39,594 nt of DNA from Paenibacillus alginolyticus DSM 5050 = NBRC 15375 (GCF_000422905.1 NZ_AUGY01000078.1:1-39594); one strand, 5' to 3'; positions 24,530 through 32,878 are shown, counted from the first letter of the stretch. A program made the numbers and translations. Notes: generated by a model from the letters alone, not told the origin.

Positions 24530-25471
24530 GTGAAATATAAAATATTTGTGGATGGTCAAGAAGGTACAACAGGTTTAAAAATACATGATTACTTATCTAA
24601 GATTTCTAACATAGAAGTAATCAAAATTGAGTCGGAAAAGCGAAAAGATTACGAAGCCCGTAGGGCTTTAATAAATGAAGCTGATGTCGTATTTCTTTGT
24701 CTTCCAGATTCCGCTTCAAAGGATTCCGTATCTATGATAAGTAATAATAAGACCAAAATAATTGATGCAAGTACGGCGTTTAGGACTAACCAGGACTGGA
24801 CATACGGATTACCAGAATTACATAAAAATCAAAGAATCAAAATCCAAAATTCATTTAGAGTATCTGTCCCAGGTTGTCACGCGACAGGGTTTATTTTAGC
24901 TATACACCCTTTGGTAGCTGAAGGAATTATACCGAGGGATTACCCTACGTCTTGTTATTCGCTTACAGGATATAGTGGTGGAGGTAAGAGCCTTATATCT
25001 GAATATCAGAACTCAAATAGAGAACAGCTTTTCGCACCAAGACAATATGCACTTAACCTTAACCACAAGCATCTTCCAGAAATGCAACTATATTCCGGGT
25101 TAAACTCAGCACCACTTTTCACTCCAATAGTAGGAAACTATTATCAGGGTGATGCAGTTACTATTCCTCTCTTTCCTAGAATGTTTATAAAGAATGTAAC
25201 AGCAAGAGATATTCAAGAACTGCTTGCCTCGTATTATAAAGATGAACATTTTATTCGAGTTATCCAATATGACTCTGAAGCATATCTTGAAGACGGTTTC
25301 TTTAATCTCATGCAATGCAATAATACAAATTATTTGGATATATTTGTTTTTGGCCATAAAGATGAAATATTACTTGTTTCTAGATTTGATAATTTGGGAA
25401 AAGGCGCCTCGGGGGCAGCCATTCAAAATATGAACATTATGCTTGGATTAGACGAAGGTTTAGGACTATAG
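24530..25471 (+). CDS. argC: N-acetyl-gamma-glutamyl-phosphate reductase, type 2
   Basis: 313 residues, the short ArgC type. It reduces N-acetylglutamyl-phosphate to the semialdehyde with NADPH in arginine synthesis. Visible are the N-terminal VDGQEGTTGLKIHDYL, the active-site C116 in VPGCHATGF, TGYSGGGK, and a C-terminal FDNLGKGASGAAIQNMN that closes the family. The GTG at 24530 is chosen: AAGGGG lies eight bases upstream and overlaps the in-frame ATG at 24512. No argJ, argB or argD follows, so it is either an extra copy or part of a dispersed pathway. Two ARG-box-like sites upstream suggest ArgR control. Confidence 0.92.
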   Translation: MKYKIFVDGQEGTTGLKIHDYLSKISNIEVIKIESEKRKDYEARRALINEADVVFLCLPDSASKDSVSMISNNKTKIIDASTAFRTNQDWTYGLPELHKNQRIKIQNSFRVSVPGCHATGFILAIHPLVAEGIIPRDYPTSCYSLTGYSGGGKSLISEYQNSNREQLFAPRQYALNLNHKHLPEMQLYSGLNSAPLFTPIVGNYYQGDAVTIPLFPRMFIKNVTARDIQELLASYYKDEHFIRVIQYDSEAYLEDGFFNLMQCNNTNYLDIFVFGHKDEILLVSRFDNLGKGASGAAIQNMNIMLGLDEGLGL

Positions 25472-25519
25472 TAAGAGAATGGAAATATTCATGCATTATG
25501 AAAGAAGAGGACTCGAAAT

Positions 25520-26329
25520 ATGCCTGATGTAACCTTTTACCGCGATGATGCGCTGCCTTTCTTGGAAGCAAAGAGATGTCTGAAGAGCGATTTTGCCTAT
25601 CAAAAGCATTTCCATGAGGAATATTCGATTGGGTTAATTGATGAAGGTGAAACGAATGCTTGGTGTGACGGAACAATGCATTATGTTGAAAGGGGACGGC
25701 TGATCAGCTTTCCGCCGATGATGCTGCACGCATGTTATCCCGATACAGGCGTAGAATGGAAATACAAGATGCTGTTCATTCATCCAAATTGGTTTCAGGG
25801 TCTCAAGCAACGGGAGATTGATCAGCTTCATATCCCGTTCTTATTGGGAGAGGGTAAAAATAAAGCCTGCCGTGTACATATCAACCGTACAATGGAGGCA
25901 CTTACCAGAACCTCATCACCGATTGAGATCGAAACTGCTTTAATCGACCTTGTACAAGCACTCGTTAGTCAGAATACCTCCGATCTTGAACATGAAACAC
26001 ACCAAGGAAAGCAAGACCAGAAATACGTTAAACTTATAAAGGAATACTTACATGCACATTTTTCCGAACAGATAACGTTGGAGAATTTGGAGAACGAAGC
26101 TGGAATCAGCAGATTTCATCTCATTCGTATTTATAAGAGGTGGAGTCATCTGCCCCCGCATGCTTATCAAAACTTACTGCGAATTAATCATGCGAAGTCG
26201 GAATTGATGAAGAAGCGATCGATAGCCGAAATTGCAGTAGAAGTGGGCTTCTATGACCAGAGTCACTTCACGAAAACATTTGACAAGATAGTCGGGACTA
26301 CACCGCATAAATACGCCTTATCAATTTAA
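25520..26329 (+). CDS. AraC-family transcriptional regulator (cupin + HTH)
   Basis: 269 residues. N-terminal AraC-binding cupin about 10-140 (YQKHFHEEYSIGLIDEGETN, ERGRLISFPPMMLHACYPD). C-terminal two-helix-turn-helix domain about 170-268 (ITLENLENEAGISRFHLIRI, RSIAEIAVEVGFYDQSHFTK, TFDKIVGTTPHKYA). The pattern resembles regulators that usually control an adjacent LysE-type exporter, but none is present here. It lies 48 bp after argC on the same strand and 80 bp before the proline dehydrogenase gene, either of which may be a target. Confidence 0.9.
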   Translation: MPDVTFYRDDALPFLEAKRCLKSDFAYQKHFHEEYSIGLIDEGETNAWCDGTMHYVERGRLISFPPMMLHACYPDTGVEWKYKMLFIHPNWFQGLKQREIDQLHIPFLLGEGKNKACRVHINRTMEALTRTSSPIEIETALIDLVQALVSQNTSDLEHETHQGKQDQKYVKLIKEYLHAHFSEQITLENLENEAGISRFHLIRIYKRWSHLPPHAYQNLLRINHAKSELMKKRSIAEIAVEVGFYDQSHFTKTFDKIVGTTPHKYALSI

Positions 26330-26409
26330 AAAAAGAGCAATTATTTACAATACCAGCCTCCTTCATCCTAGTATACTGGGTGTAACTTGAAAGAGGGAGA
26401 GTTGACATC

Positions 26410-27381
26410 ATGTACCAAGTGTCAGATTTGGAAAAACAATTCACAGCTGCACTGAAATCTATCGCTCGCCGTTCAGACCTAAAATCTTATGTGGAGCAGA
26501 CACCACAACTGAATCGGCTGTTGCGTCTTACGGCTGATAGATATGTAACGGGTGAACATCGCAAAGACGGACTCAAAGTGGGACGCAAGTTAGTGGATAA
26601 AGGTTACGCAGTATCCATCGAGTATATTGGTGAAGATACAACTGTTGCCACTGAATGTGAAGCAGCCGCATTGGAGATGATTGCCCTGATCCATGACTTA
26701 AGCCAAGGCGGAGTCCCAGCTCGTGTATCATTCGATCTATCACATATCGGACTTTCCTTAGATAAGGAGTTTGCTTTTTCGCATCTGATGAATCTAGCTG
26801 AGCAAGCCCAGGAAGCTGGGGTTGAATTATTCATTAGTATGGAAGAGTCCAGCAAGACAGATGACATACTCTCTGTTTATGAGCGAGCAGCCTCTTTTTA
26901 TCCGAACATTGGCATTACTTTGCAGGCGCACTTGACACGAACGCCACAGGATTTGGCTGCTATAGTTGCCTTACCTAGTCGTATACGCATCGTCAAAGGA
27001 GCCTATCAAGAACCGGCTGACTGCTCGATCCCTAGATCTTCAACGCTTAGTGATCGTTATTTGGAACTTGTTGAAAGCGCGATTCGCCAAGGACACCGGG
27101 TGTCTATCGCTACCCATGATGAACATATCATCGAAGAAGTGCTGGAGCGTGGGTGGTTATCCAACTCAGATGTAGAATTCGAAATGTTGTATGGAATTCG
27201 TCCGGATTTGAGCAGCAGTCTAAAAGCAGCTGGGCATCCAGTAAGGATCTATCTTACATATGGGCATCAATGGTTTTTGTACTTGTGTCATCGGATTGCC
27301 GAATACCCGCCGAATCTTTTTCAAGCTGTGATGGATATGGTAAGTAGTGAGGAAGTTGAGGTTATTAAAGCGTATGACTAA
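26410..27381 (+). CDS. Proline dehydrogenase
   Basis: 323 residues of the monofunctional Bacillota type, an FAD-dependent (beta/alpha)8 barrel that oxidises proline to pyrroline-5-carboxylate. Family blocks: VSIEYIGEDTT, VSFDLSHIGLSLD, GITLQAHLTRTPQDL, RIRIVKGAYQEP (FAD/proline Lys-Gly-Ala-Tyr), SIATHDEHIIEE, VEFEMLYGIRPDL, YGHQWFLYLCHRIAEYP. In the last block the proline-contact arginines of the usual RRLxE are replaced by CHR, so one contact differs and activity on proline itself should not be assumed. GAGGGAGAG ribosome binding site. A single gene with its own terminator. Confidence 0.85.
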   Translation: MYQVSDLEKQFTAALKSIARRSDLKSYVEQTPQLNRLLRLTADRYVTGEHRKDGLKVGRKLVDKGYAVSIEYIGEDTTVATECEAAALEMIALIHDLSQGGVPARVSFDLSHIGLSLDKEFAFSHLMNLAEQAQEAGVELFISMEESSKTDDILSVYERAASFYPNIGITLQAHLTRTPQDLAAIVALPSRIRIVKGAYQEPADCSIPRSSTLSDRYLELVESAIRQGHRVSIATHDEHIIEEVLERGWLSNSDVEFEMLYGIRPDLSSSLKAAGHPVRIYLTYGHQWFLYLCHRIAEYPPNLFQAVMDMVSSEEVEVIKAYD

Positions 27382-27391
27382 AAAGGATATT

Positions 27392-27425
27392 AGGCCACCA
27401 GCAAGATTTTGCTTGGTGGCCTTTT
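27392..27425 (+). terminator. Terminator after proline dehydrogenase
   Basis: AGGCCACCA…TGGTGGCCT with the stem extended by GCAA/TTGC and followed by TTTT. The end element GCTAGCGGGCAGTTATGTTG follows at 27432-27451, so this hairpin may be the central part of a structured repeat copy. Confidence 0.8.
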
Positions 27426-27584
27426 GCTCAGCTAGCGGGCAGTTATGTTGAAGAACACAACTGCTTCACATTAAGTAAGTAGAAAAAGACACTCTCAACT
27501 CTAAAATATTCACAAATCGTTCACTTACGAGGAGGTTTCCACTATCGCTATAATAACAAGGGTAAACAGAAAGGATGATGAAAA

Positions 27585-28073
27585 TTGCCAACAACAAAGA
27601 AAGAAAATTTTTATTTTGGGTTGATGATGTGCTTTGGGATGGTCGTATTTATGACATTTTATAATTTATTTACACACGGTTTGATTGGCACGATATCCTT
27701 GAATGAAATATTTACTCAACTTATTCTAGTCTTCATTATTGCTTCCTTATTGGAATTATTTATTGTAGGTCCAGTGGCAAAGAAAATTGCTTTATCATTA
27801 CCATTTGACAAATCTAAGAAGGTTTATGTGATTCTATCCCTTGCATTTTTTATGGTGAGTGGAATGGTTCTCTTTATGTCTCTTTATGGATTGGGGACTG
27901 CTTACTTTTCCGACAGTCTAATTGGAGAATCATTGCTTGAAAATTACTTTTCTTTAATATTTAGAAATTTTATTTTTGCTTTCCCTCTACAACTCATAAT
28001 TGTGGGACCGCTTGTTCGGTATTTATTTACTAAATTCGTTAAAGATAAAATAGTTAAGGAATCTTTAAGCTAA
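27585..28073 (+). CDS. Tandem DUF2798-type membrane protein
   Basis: 162 residues and four helices arranged as two similar halves: FGLMMCFGMVVFMTFYNLF…LELFIVGPVAKKIA and VILSLAFFMVSGMVLFMSLY…LQLIIVGPLVRYLF. Both have the DUF2798 pattern ending in the repeated IVGP(V/L). The function of the family is unknown. TTG start with AAAGGATG eight bases upstream. A structured repeat begins two bases after the stop codon. Confidence 0.8.
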   Translation: MPTTKKENFYFGLMMCFGMVVFMTFYNLFTHGLIGTISLNEIFTQLILVFIIASLLELFIVGPVAKKIALSLPFDKSKKVYVILSLAFFMVSGMVLFMSLYGLGTAYFSDSLIGESLLENYFSLIFRNFIFAFPLQLIIVGPLVRYLFTKFVKDKIVKESLS

Positions 28074-28075
28074 AA

Positions 28076-28140
28076 TTCATTCAACTACCGAGAAACGATA
28101 GTTCAGTCCACCCCACACTGGTGCTGCTTTTTTTGTGTTT
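28076..28140 (+). repeat. Gene-associated structured repeat, partial copy
   Basis: ATTCATTCAACTACCGAGAA, then ACGATAGTTCAG; the central hairpin is degenerate (CACCCCACACTGGTGCTGC) and the end core is missing. It starts right after the DUF2798 gene. Confidence 0.6.
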
Positions 28141-28151
28141 TGCGAAAAACC

Positions 28152-28187
28152 AAAAAACACCTCTCGCTCTAAGGAATGAGGTGTTTT
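28152..28187 (-). terminator. Terminator of the YjcZ-like gene
   Basis: AAAACACCTC and GAGGTGTTTT form a 10-bp stem; on the minus strand it continues into six T in all. It probably works in both directions. Confidence 0.8.
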
Positions 28188-28211
28188 ATTAAGTTACCTT
28201 GGATTAAGGAA

Positions 28212-28394
28212 TTACCATGCAAAGGTTGATGTGATGATTACCAAAAGAATAAAAAGAACTAAGATAAATGCTACATTGTTGCCCATACCATAACCTACAT
28301 GATGATGATGACCATGATGATGATGATGACCTAGGCCACCATAACCTACATGATGATGATGATAACCTACGCCACCATAACCTAATTCTCCCAT
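28212..28394 (-). CDS. YjcZ-like sporulation peptide with a histidine-rich N-terminus
   Basis: 60 residues. The C-terminal 20 (VAFILVLFILLVIITSTFAW) form the single membrane helix typical of YjcZ-family sporulation proteins. The N-terminal 38 residues are Gly/Tyr/His-rich with three histidine clusters (residues 12-15, 23-27, 29-32), 13 His in all, in the pattern VGYG-HHHH. The histidines come from a tandem CAT/CAC tract and may vary in number. GAGGGG lies 11 bases before the ATG, and a CATATAAT box about 45 bases upstream resembles a mother-cell sigma -10. The His clusters suggest metal binding; inference only. Confidence 0.85.
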   Translation of the reverse strand: MGELGYGGVGYHHHHVGYGGLGHHHHHGHHHHVGYGMGNNVAFILVLFILLVIITSTFAW

Positions 28395-28526
28395 GTTTAC
28401 TCATTCCCCTCAGGTCATTTGTCCCTACGGTACAATTATATGTTCGGTACATAGTGCTTGATTGGACGTATGCCACGTAAGACAACCGCCTAGGAGAATC
28501 GGAAGAAAGTCTTGAAGTTTTGATGT

Positions 28527-28562
28527 AAAAGGCATTCACTCAAATGGATGAATGCCTTTTTG
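28527..28562 (+). terminator. Terminator without an obvious gene
   Basis: AAAGGCATTCA-CTCAAATGGA-TGAATGCCTTT followed by TT. It lies 130 bp from the nearest start and no plus-strand gene ends in front of it. Confidence 0.65.
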
Positions 28563-28593
28563 TATATTAAATAGATCAAAGACTCAATAAGGT

Positions 28594-28688
28594 AATTCAG
28601 CTTAACGGGAAGCAAGAGTTGAATAACTAACATAACGAGGCTGCCGTAGGATCGATCGGCAGCCTCGTTATGCTTAAAGGCAGTATGG
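28594..28688 (+). repeat. Gene-associated structured repeat, copy with long hairpin
   Basis: ATTCAGCTTAACGGGAAG…AGAGTTGAATAAC arm, then CATAACGAGGCTGCCG…CGGCAGCCTCGTTATG, a 16-bp stem (28631-28672), then AAAGGCAGTATGG. It lies 33 bases beyond the minus-strand reductase stop and could terminate that transcript. Confidence 0.65.
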
Positions 28689-28720
28689 CAAAAAACTGCT
28701 AAATTTCAACATCAACTGTT

Positions 28721-29752
28721 TCAAGATAGATGTTTCTTCAATGCCTCGGTAACTTGAGGGTCAAGCAGGTTGGTCGTAAACCAGTTCGGATACAGGGGTT
28801 CAGGGCGCGTCAATTGATCCAAGGTCGCGAGTTCTTCTGGTGTCAGCTCCAGGTCACCGGCACTCAAATTTTCGTCGAGCTGAGCTATTTTACTCGAACC
28901 CAGCAGTACGCTGCTTACATGGGGCTGCGCCAGCAGCCAAGCGATCGACACTTGCGCAGGAGTTGCGCCATGATGTCGCGCAATTTCCCTTACAGTGTCC
29001 AGAATCGTAAAGCCTTTTTCCTTGTCATGCGGAAGGAAATCGAATCCGCTTAGCCGGTTGTTCGGATCGTTCAAGTTGTCGCGTGTATATTTGTCGCTTA
29101 AGAAACCGCTGGCCAGTGGGCTCCATACCGTTAAACCGACCCCGCTGTTCGTCATGAACGGCACCGTGTCGTGCTCAACATCCCGGCCGATCAAAGAGTA
29201 GTACATTTGTCCGTTGATGAAGGGAGCCCATCCGCGTTCGCGCTGCATCTGAAGTGCTTGGGCAGCAAGCCAAGACGGCCAGTTGGAATAGCCGATATAC
29301 CGCACTTTGCCTTGCCGGACAAGATCGTTCAGCGCTTCCAACGTTTCTTCAAGCGGTGTGAACGGGTCGGTCTTATGGACGATATACAGATCAATATAAT
29401 CCGTATTCAATCGGGCCAAGCTCGCTTCGCACGCGGCGAACAAATGTTTGCGGGAAAGCCCGGCTTGGACAAGGGCAGGACCCACCCGCATGCCGGCTTT
29501 CGTGGCGATGATCGTTTCTTTCCTACGCGCACCCAGCAATTGCCCGAGTATTTCTTCGCTTTGTCCGCCTGCGTAAGCATCCGCTGTGTCAAAGAAGTTA
29601 ATGCCAGCATCGAGAGCATGGTCCACCAGATTTTGCCCTAGATCCTGACCTACTTTATACACGCTTGGAATGTTCCCCGAGCCGAAAGTCATTGCCCCGA
29701 ACGCTAACCTGGAAACGATCAAACCGGAATTGCCCAATTTCGCATACTTCAT
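28721..29752 (-). CDS. Aldo/keto reductase
   Basis: 343 residues, an NADPH-dependent (beta/alpha)8 reductase. The catalytic tetrad D55, Y60, K85 and H126 is complete (FFDTADAY, IIATKAG, DLYIVHK). The end QPHVSSVLLGSSKIAQLDEN carries the NADP-phosphate-binding G-S/K region. It resembles YajO/Tas-like enzymes acting on aldehydes or quinones. It is divergent from an AraC gene that is now split by a stop codon, probably its former regulator. Confidence 0.93.
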   Translation of the reverse strand: MKYAKLGNSGLIVSRLAFGAMTFGSGNIPSVYKVGQDLGQNLVDHALDAGINFFDTADAYAGGQSEEILGQLLGARRKETIIATKAGMRVGPALVQAGLSRKHLFAACEASLARLNTDYIDLYIVHKTDPFTPLEETLEALNDLVRQGKVRYIGYSNWPSWLAAQALQMQRERGWAPFINGQMYYSLIGRDVEHDTVPFMTNSGVGLTVWSPLASGFLSDKYTRDNLNDPNNRLSGFDFLPHDKEKGFTILDTVREIARHHGATPAQVSIAWLLAQPHVSSVLLGSSKIAQLDENLSAGDLELTPEELATLDQLTRPEPLYPNWFTTNLLDPQVTEALKKHLS

Positions 29753-29968
29753 TTTTTACTCAGCCTCCTAAGCATAATGGTTTCTCTTATCTTGGTTAAA
29801 GTATATCGTGCGCCAGGCCGGTCTTTCTTGAACATAATTATCGCGTTTTTGTACAAATGCTTATTCACCTCATTTATTGCATTAATCCTAATCCATATTC
29901 TGGATAAAATGAAGTTAGAAGTTTTCGGGTGTCTCTGCAAAAATATCGATAGTGGAAGGTGAGACTGC

Positions 29969-30817
29969 TTGCCAAACATTTCAGTAATGACAGGTGACAC
30001 TTCAGGGTGGTCCGATGTGAAGTTATCAGGTGTGGACGGTGTTCCTCCGCAAGAAGCTTTCGAGCCGGTTTTGTCTGACCATATGCTTGTGATCCATCTG
30101 ACTCCACAGCCGGTGCGCGTGTTCGAGCGAGCGGATGGGTATTCTGGAGAAGGTGTGGCGCATCAGGGCGACATCAACTTGTTCTCGGCCGGCGATATGT
30201 CGTTCTGCAGGTGGGAAAAGGACCTCTCATTTATTCGGCTGGATTTGCCTCTGGCCTTAACCAACCATGTTGCTGCCGAGATGGAACTTCCGAACGGAAG
30301 TGCTATCGATTTCGGCAGGCACATTCGGTTGCGCGACGACCGAGTTGTACACTTGGCTCAGTGGCTGATGGCGGATTTGAAAGAGGGCGAACCGGGTGGC
30401 AAACTTTATACCGAGTCGCTCATTCGAATGTTGTCGGTTCATTTGCTGCAACGCTACGGTACAGTTGCCGAACGGAAGACAAGCGCTTCTCAACGACTGG
30501 TCTGAAAGCAGTTGGAGGGCGCCCTGGATTATATTCATGCGCATCTTGAGCAGGAGATTTCCTTGGGTGCTCTTGCGGCAGCGGCTCATGTCAGTTCTTC
30601 GCATTTGGTTCGGCTCTTTAGGGAAGCAATGGGGTTGCCTCCACATCAATATGTCTTACAGGAGCGAATTCGCAAAGCGCAACAACTGCTGCTCGGAGGA
30701 AATGCCATACATGACGTTGCCGTAACGCTCGGATTCAGCGATCAGAGCCATTTGCACCGCCATTTCAAGCGTATCATAGGGGTTACTCCGCGCGAGTTTC
30801 TGCGCCAATCAAGATAG
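29969..30817 (+). pseudogene. AraC-family regulator interrupted by an in-frame TGA
   Basis: Residues 1-178 contain a cupin-like sensor (MLVIHLTPQPVRVFERADGY) and the start of the helical linker, ending ASQRLV-TGA (30503-30505). The same frame continues with KQLEGALDYIHAHLEQEISL and the complete AraC DNA-binding domain (ISLGALAAAAHVSSSHLVRL, HDVAVTLGFSDQSHLHRHFK). One base change is enough to split the 282-residue protein. TTG start with AAGGTGA seven bases upstream. Re-initiation at the TTG at 30512, preceded weakly by AAGCAG, could give a free DNA-binding domain. Divergent from the aldo/keto reductase. Confidence 0.85.
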
Positions 30818-30887
30818 TATTCCGAAAATAGAGTACATACAGCGGTATTAAAATTAGGGGTAAAAGACATCTTTGAGGAGGGGAAAG

Positions 30888-31049
30888 TTGCAGAATAATT
30901 TTAACCGAATTTTACTATTACCTTTTATTTTTGGATTAAGTGTACAACCTATGATTCTTAAAATTTTTCGAAAAAAGAACATCTACCGATTGTTGCTAAG
31001 CACACCGACCAGCAGTAGACTCGCTTCGCTCAACTCCCTCAGAGAATAA
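30888..31049 (+). pseudogene. Truncated gene start, probably cut by the IS110 block
   Basis: TTG start behind a strong GAGGAGGGG. About 36 residues read like a membrane-associated N-terminus (ILLLPFIFGLSVQPMILKIF, then RKKNIYRL). After that the sequence changes to SSRLASLNSLRE-stop, encoded by DNA (CTCGCTTCGCTCAACTCC) that looks like the edge of the mobile block. The original gene is not recognised. Confidence 0.45.
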
Positions 31050-31431
31050 GGATTTTCTCACGAATACTCGCTCATTCGCAGGATTTCAATATGCATGTTA
31101 AATAGGAGTTCAGGTGTTTGGGTAGTGTGGGGCAGGTAGTTCCGTTAGAGCGCATGCGGGAATAGAAGGTGCTGATCACTTTTACAACATCTTCCATGAA
31201 AAAGTTATACTGCACGCTTCTCTCCACAAGGTCCTTGGGGATTCACTCTCCCAAATCTCGACGGGTCTATGCCCTCACATTCCTTCGTCCTATCTTTCCA
31301 AGGTGTGGAGTCCGATCAACGTTAACGGAACGGGTCTATGCCCTAAAGCGGAAAAATCTCGGTACTCGGTGCTTTCTTTGTGAGATCCTGCGAATGAGCC
31401 AATCTACGTGTCAGGGTTACGATTTACTTTT
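31050..31431 (-). other. Non-coding DNA downstream of the IS110 transposase, candidate bridge-RNA region
   Basis: 382 bp without a confident gene. It has a 14-bp perfect inverted repeat, CTCATTCGCAGGAT at 31071-31084 and its complement at 31385-31398. It also has a 15-bp direct repeat ACGGGTCTATGCCCT at 31261 and 31330. On the minus strand a frame without a start (31215-31073) reads SVQYNFFMEDVVKVISTFYS and could be a gene tail. IS1111-type members of IS110 carry their guide (bridge) RNA 3' of the transposase gene, which is where this lies. No RNA fold was computed. Confidence 0.4.
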
Positions 31432-32799
31432 TTATGCTGCTAACGGTAGCTGAGCCTTATCCATGGAGAATGTTTGTCCTTCTCTCGCCATGGCTACAAG
31501 CATCCTGGCCAGTTTCCCAATCAGCTTCATCATGGACTGCATTTTCGTCATTCGTTTCACTTCGGTATTGTGCGCATGCATGGCTTGGAACGCTTCATTG
31601 AAAGATAACAGATGAAACACAGTGAAGTACAGATGCTTGCGCAGTAGTGAGTTGCCTCGTTTGGTGAGCTTGATTTGCCCCTTATACTTGCCGGAACTTC
31701 GTTCTGCTAAGTTCAATCCTGCCTTACGCAATAACTGATTTCCGTGAGAAAGCATACGTAAGTCCCCGCCAAATGCTAATATGGCAGCCGTTGCAGGAAC
31801 GGAAGCACCGACAGATCGAACGAGATCTGAACAAGGAATTTCAGGAAGTACCTGTTCAATCATCTCGTCCGCTTCATCAATGATTCGGCAGATTCTTTCA
31901 TACTCTTCGATGAGGTGCCTCAGCTCCCATTTGTCTTCTTCAAGGGCAGTAGTGTCTCCCACGCTATGTCTAGCGAGTAATTGAAGCTCCATCGCCTTGT
32001 TCTTACCTCGCACCCCGCCAGGTCTGGCCATATACTCACCCCAGATCTGTACCATTTGCTCCGGAGTTAGCTGCAATAGGTCAGAAGGGGCTGGGAACCG
32101 ACGCAAAGTGGCCAAGGAACGATCACTAAAAATGTCATCAAATGCTTGTCTGTATTCTGGAAACCGGATATCGAGCCAGCGGTGGATTCTGTTCTTAATC
32201 CGTCCGGATTTAACAACCCAGTGCTCTCTGTTTGTAACCATAACCCGTATGCGGCGGAATGCCTCATCCTTTGGAGCGAAGGGCGTGTAGAACCCACGGC
32301 TCACCGCATCGGCGATGACCAGAGCATCCTTTGGGTCATTCTTGGAAGGCGAGTTATCTCTGTTTTCCTTATTGCGTTTGGTTGTCATTGGATTGACAAG
32401 AGCCACATCAATTCCTTGACCCACTAACCAGTTGGCAATATTGAACCAGTAGTGACCGGTGCTCTCCATTCCCACAACGACGTCATTCATGCCGTGCATC
32501 TTCTGTAATTTCCGAATGTTGTGTTCTAAATGCTCAAATCCGGCAAGGTCATTCGAAAATAGAATAGGGCGCTTGGTGAGGACGATACCTCGAAAATTAA
32601 TGGCTTGTGCTGCGTGCTTCTCCTTGGCAATGTCGATGCCTATGACCAGAGTGGTAGTAGCGATTCGTTCTACACGTTGATTTTGAGACTTAATTGGATT
32701 AGACTTCATGATAACGCCTCCTAAGGTGAGTTCTGAGGGCTGCAACCCAGTACATACTCATCCTAGCGAGGCGTCCTTTTTTCTGCAAGTTCAATCTAC
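31400..32799 (-). mobile_element. IS110-family insertion sequence (boundaries tentative)
   Basis: The core is a complete IS110-type transposase gene. An 8-bp direct repeat CAATCTAC at 31400-31407 and 32792-32799 flanks it, and IS110 elements lack inverted ends but can show short direct core repeats, so these may be the ends. Alternatively the element extends left to about 31000: GACTCGCTTCGCT (31018-31030) roughly mirrors GACGCCTCGCT (minus strand, 32774-32764), like subterminal inverted repeats of IS1111. The right side is followed within 17 bp by the repeat core TTAACGGGCAGGATAG. Confidence 0.6.
31432..32709 (-). CDS. IS110-family transposase (DEDD + serine domain)
   Basis: 425 residues from the ATG at 32709, preceded by TAGGAGG with seven bases spacing; a longer frame to 32745 has no site. 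N-terminal RuvC-like DEDD domain: D26 (VIGIDIAKEKH), E82 (GMESTGHYW), and D125/D128 (KNDPKDALVIADA). C-terminal Tnp domain: VPATAAILAFGGDLRMLSHG, then LNLAERSSGKYKGQIKLTKR with the catalytic serine, and GNSLLRKHLYF. No stops or frameshifts, so it appears intact. These enzymes recombine DNA guided by an RNA encoded in the element. Confidence 0.95.
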   Translation of the reverse strand: MKSNPIKSQNQRVERIATTTLVIGIDIAKEKHAAQAINFRGIVLTKRPILFSNDLAGFEHLEHNIRKLQKMHGMNDVVVGMESTGHYWFNIANWLVGQGIDVALVNPMTTKRNKENRDNSPSKNDPKDALVIADAVSRGFYTPFAPKDEAFRRIRVMVTNREHWVVKSGRIKNRIHRWLDIRFPEYRQAFDDIFSDRSLATLRRFPAPSDLLQLTPEQMVQIWGEYMARPGGVRGKNKAMELQLLARHSVGDTTALEEDKWELRHLIEEYERICRIIDEADEMIEQVLPEIPCSDLVRSVGASVPATAAILAFGGDLRMLSHGNQLLRKAGLNLAERSSGKYKGQIKLTKRGNSLLRKHLYFTVFHLLSFNEAFQAMHAHNTEVKRMTKMQSMMKLIGKLARMLVAMAREGQTFSMDKAQLPLAA

Positions 32800-32815
32800 T
32801 AAGACCTACAGGAAT

Positions 32816-32838
32816 GTTAACGGGCAGGATAGTTATAA
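32816..32838 (+). repeat. Core end of a structured repeat beside the IS110 element
   Basis: GTTAACGGGCAGGATAGTTA is the conserved terminal core of the gene-associated repeat. The arm and hairpin that should precede it are absent; the IS110 element occupies that side. Confidence 0.65.
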
Positions 32839-32878
32839 CTTAAACTGCGTGGTAAAATGTGGTATAAGGAGGGATTTT

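Noticed and set aside
28300..28380. ATGATG-type tandem repeat as an independent satellite
   Set aside because: Explained by the His codons of the YjcZ-like gene read from the other strand.
28204..28539. 111-residue frame opposite in register to the YjcZ-like gene
   Set aside because: Ser/Arg/Trp-rich shadow created by the histidine codon repeats; no ribosome binding site.
31169..31453. Plus-strand frame of 94 residues in the IS110 flank
   Set aside because: No ribosome binding site; it crosses the transposase stop, and the region has repeat and RNA-like structure.
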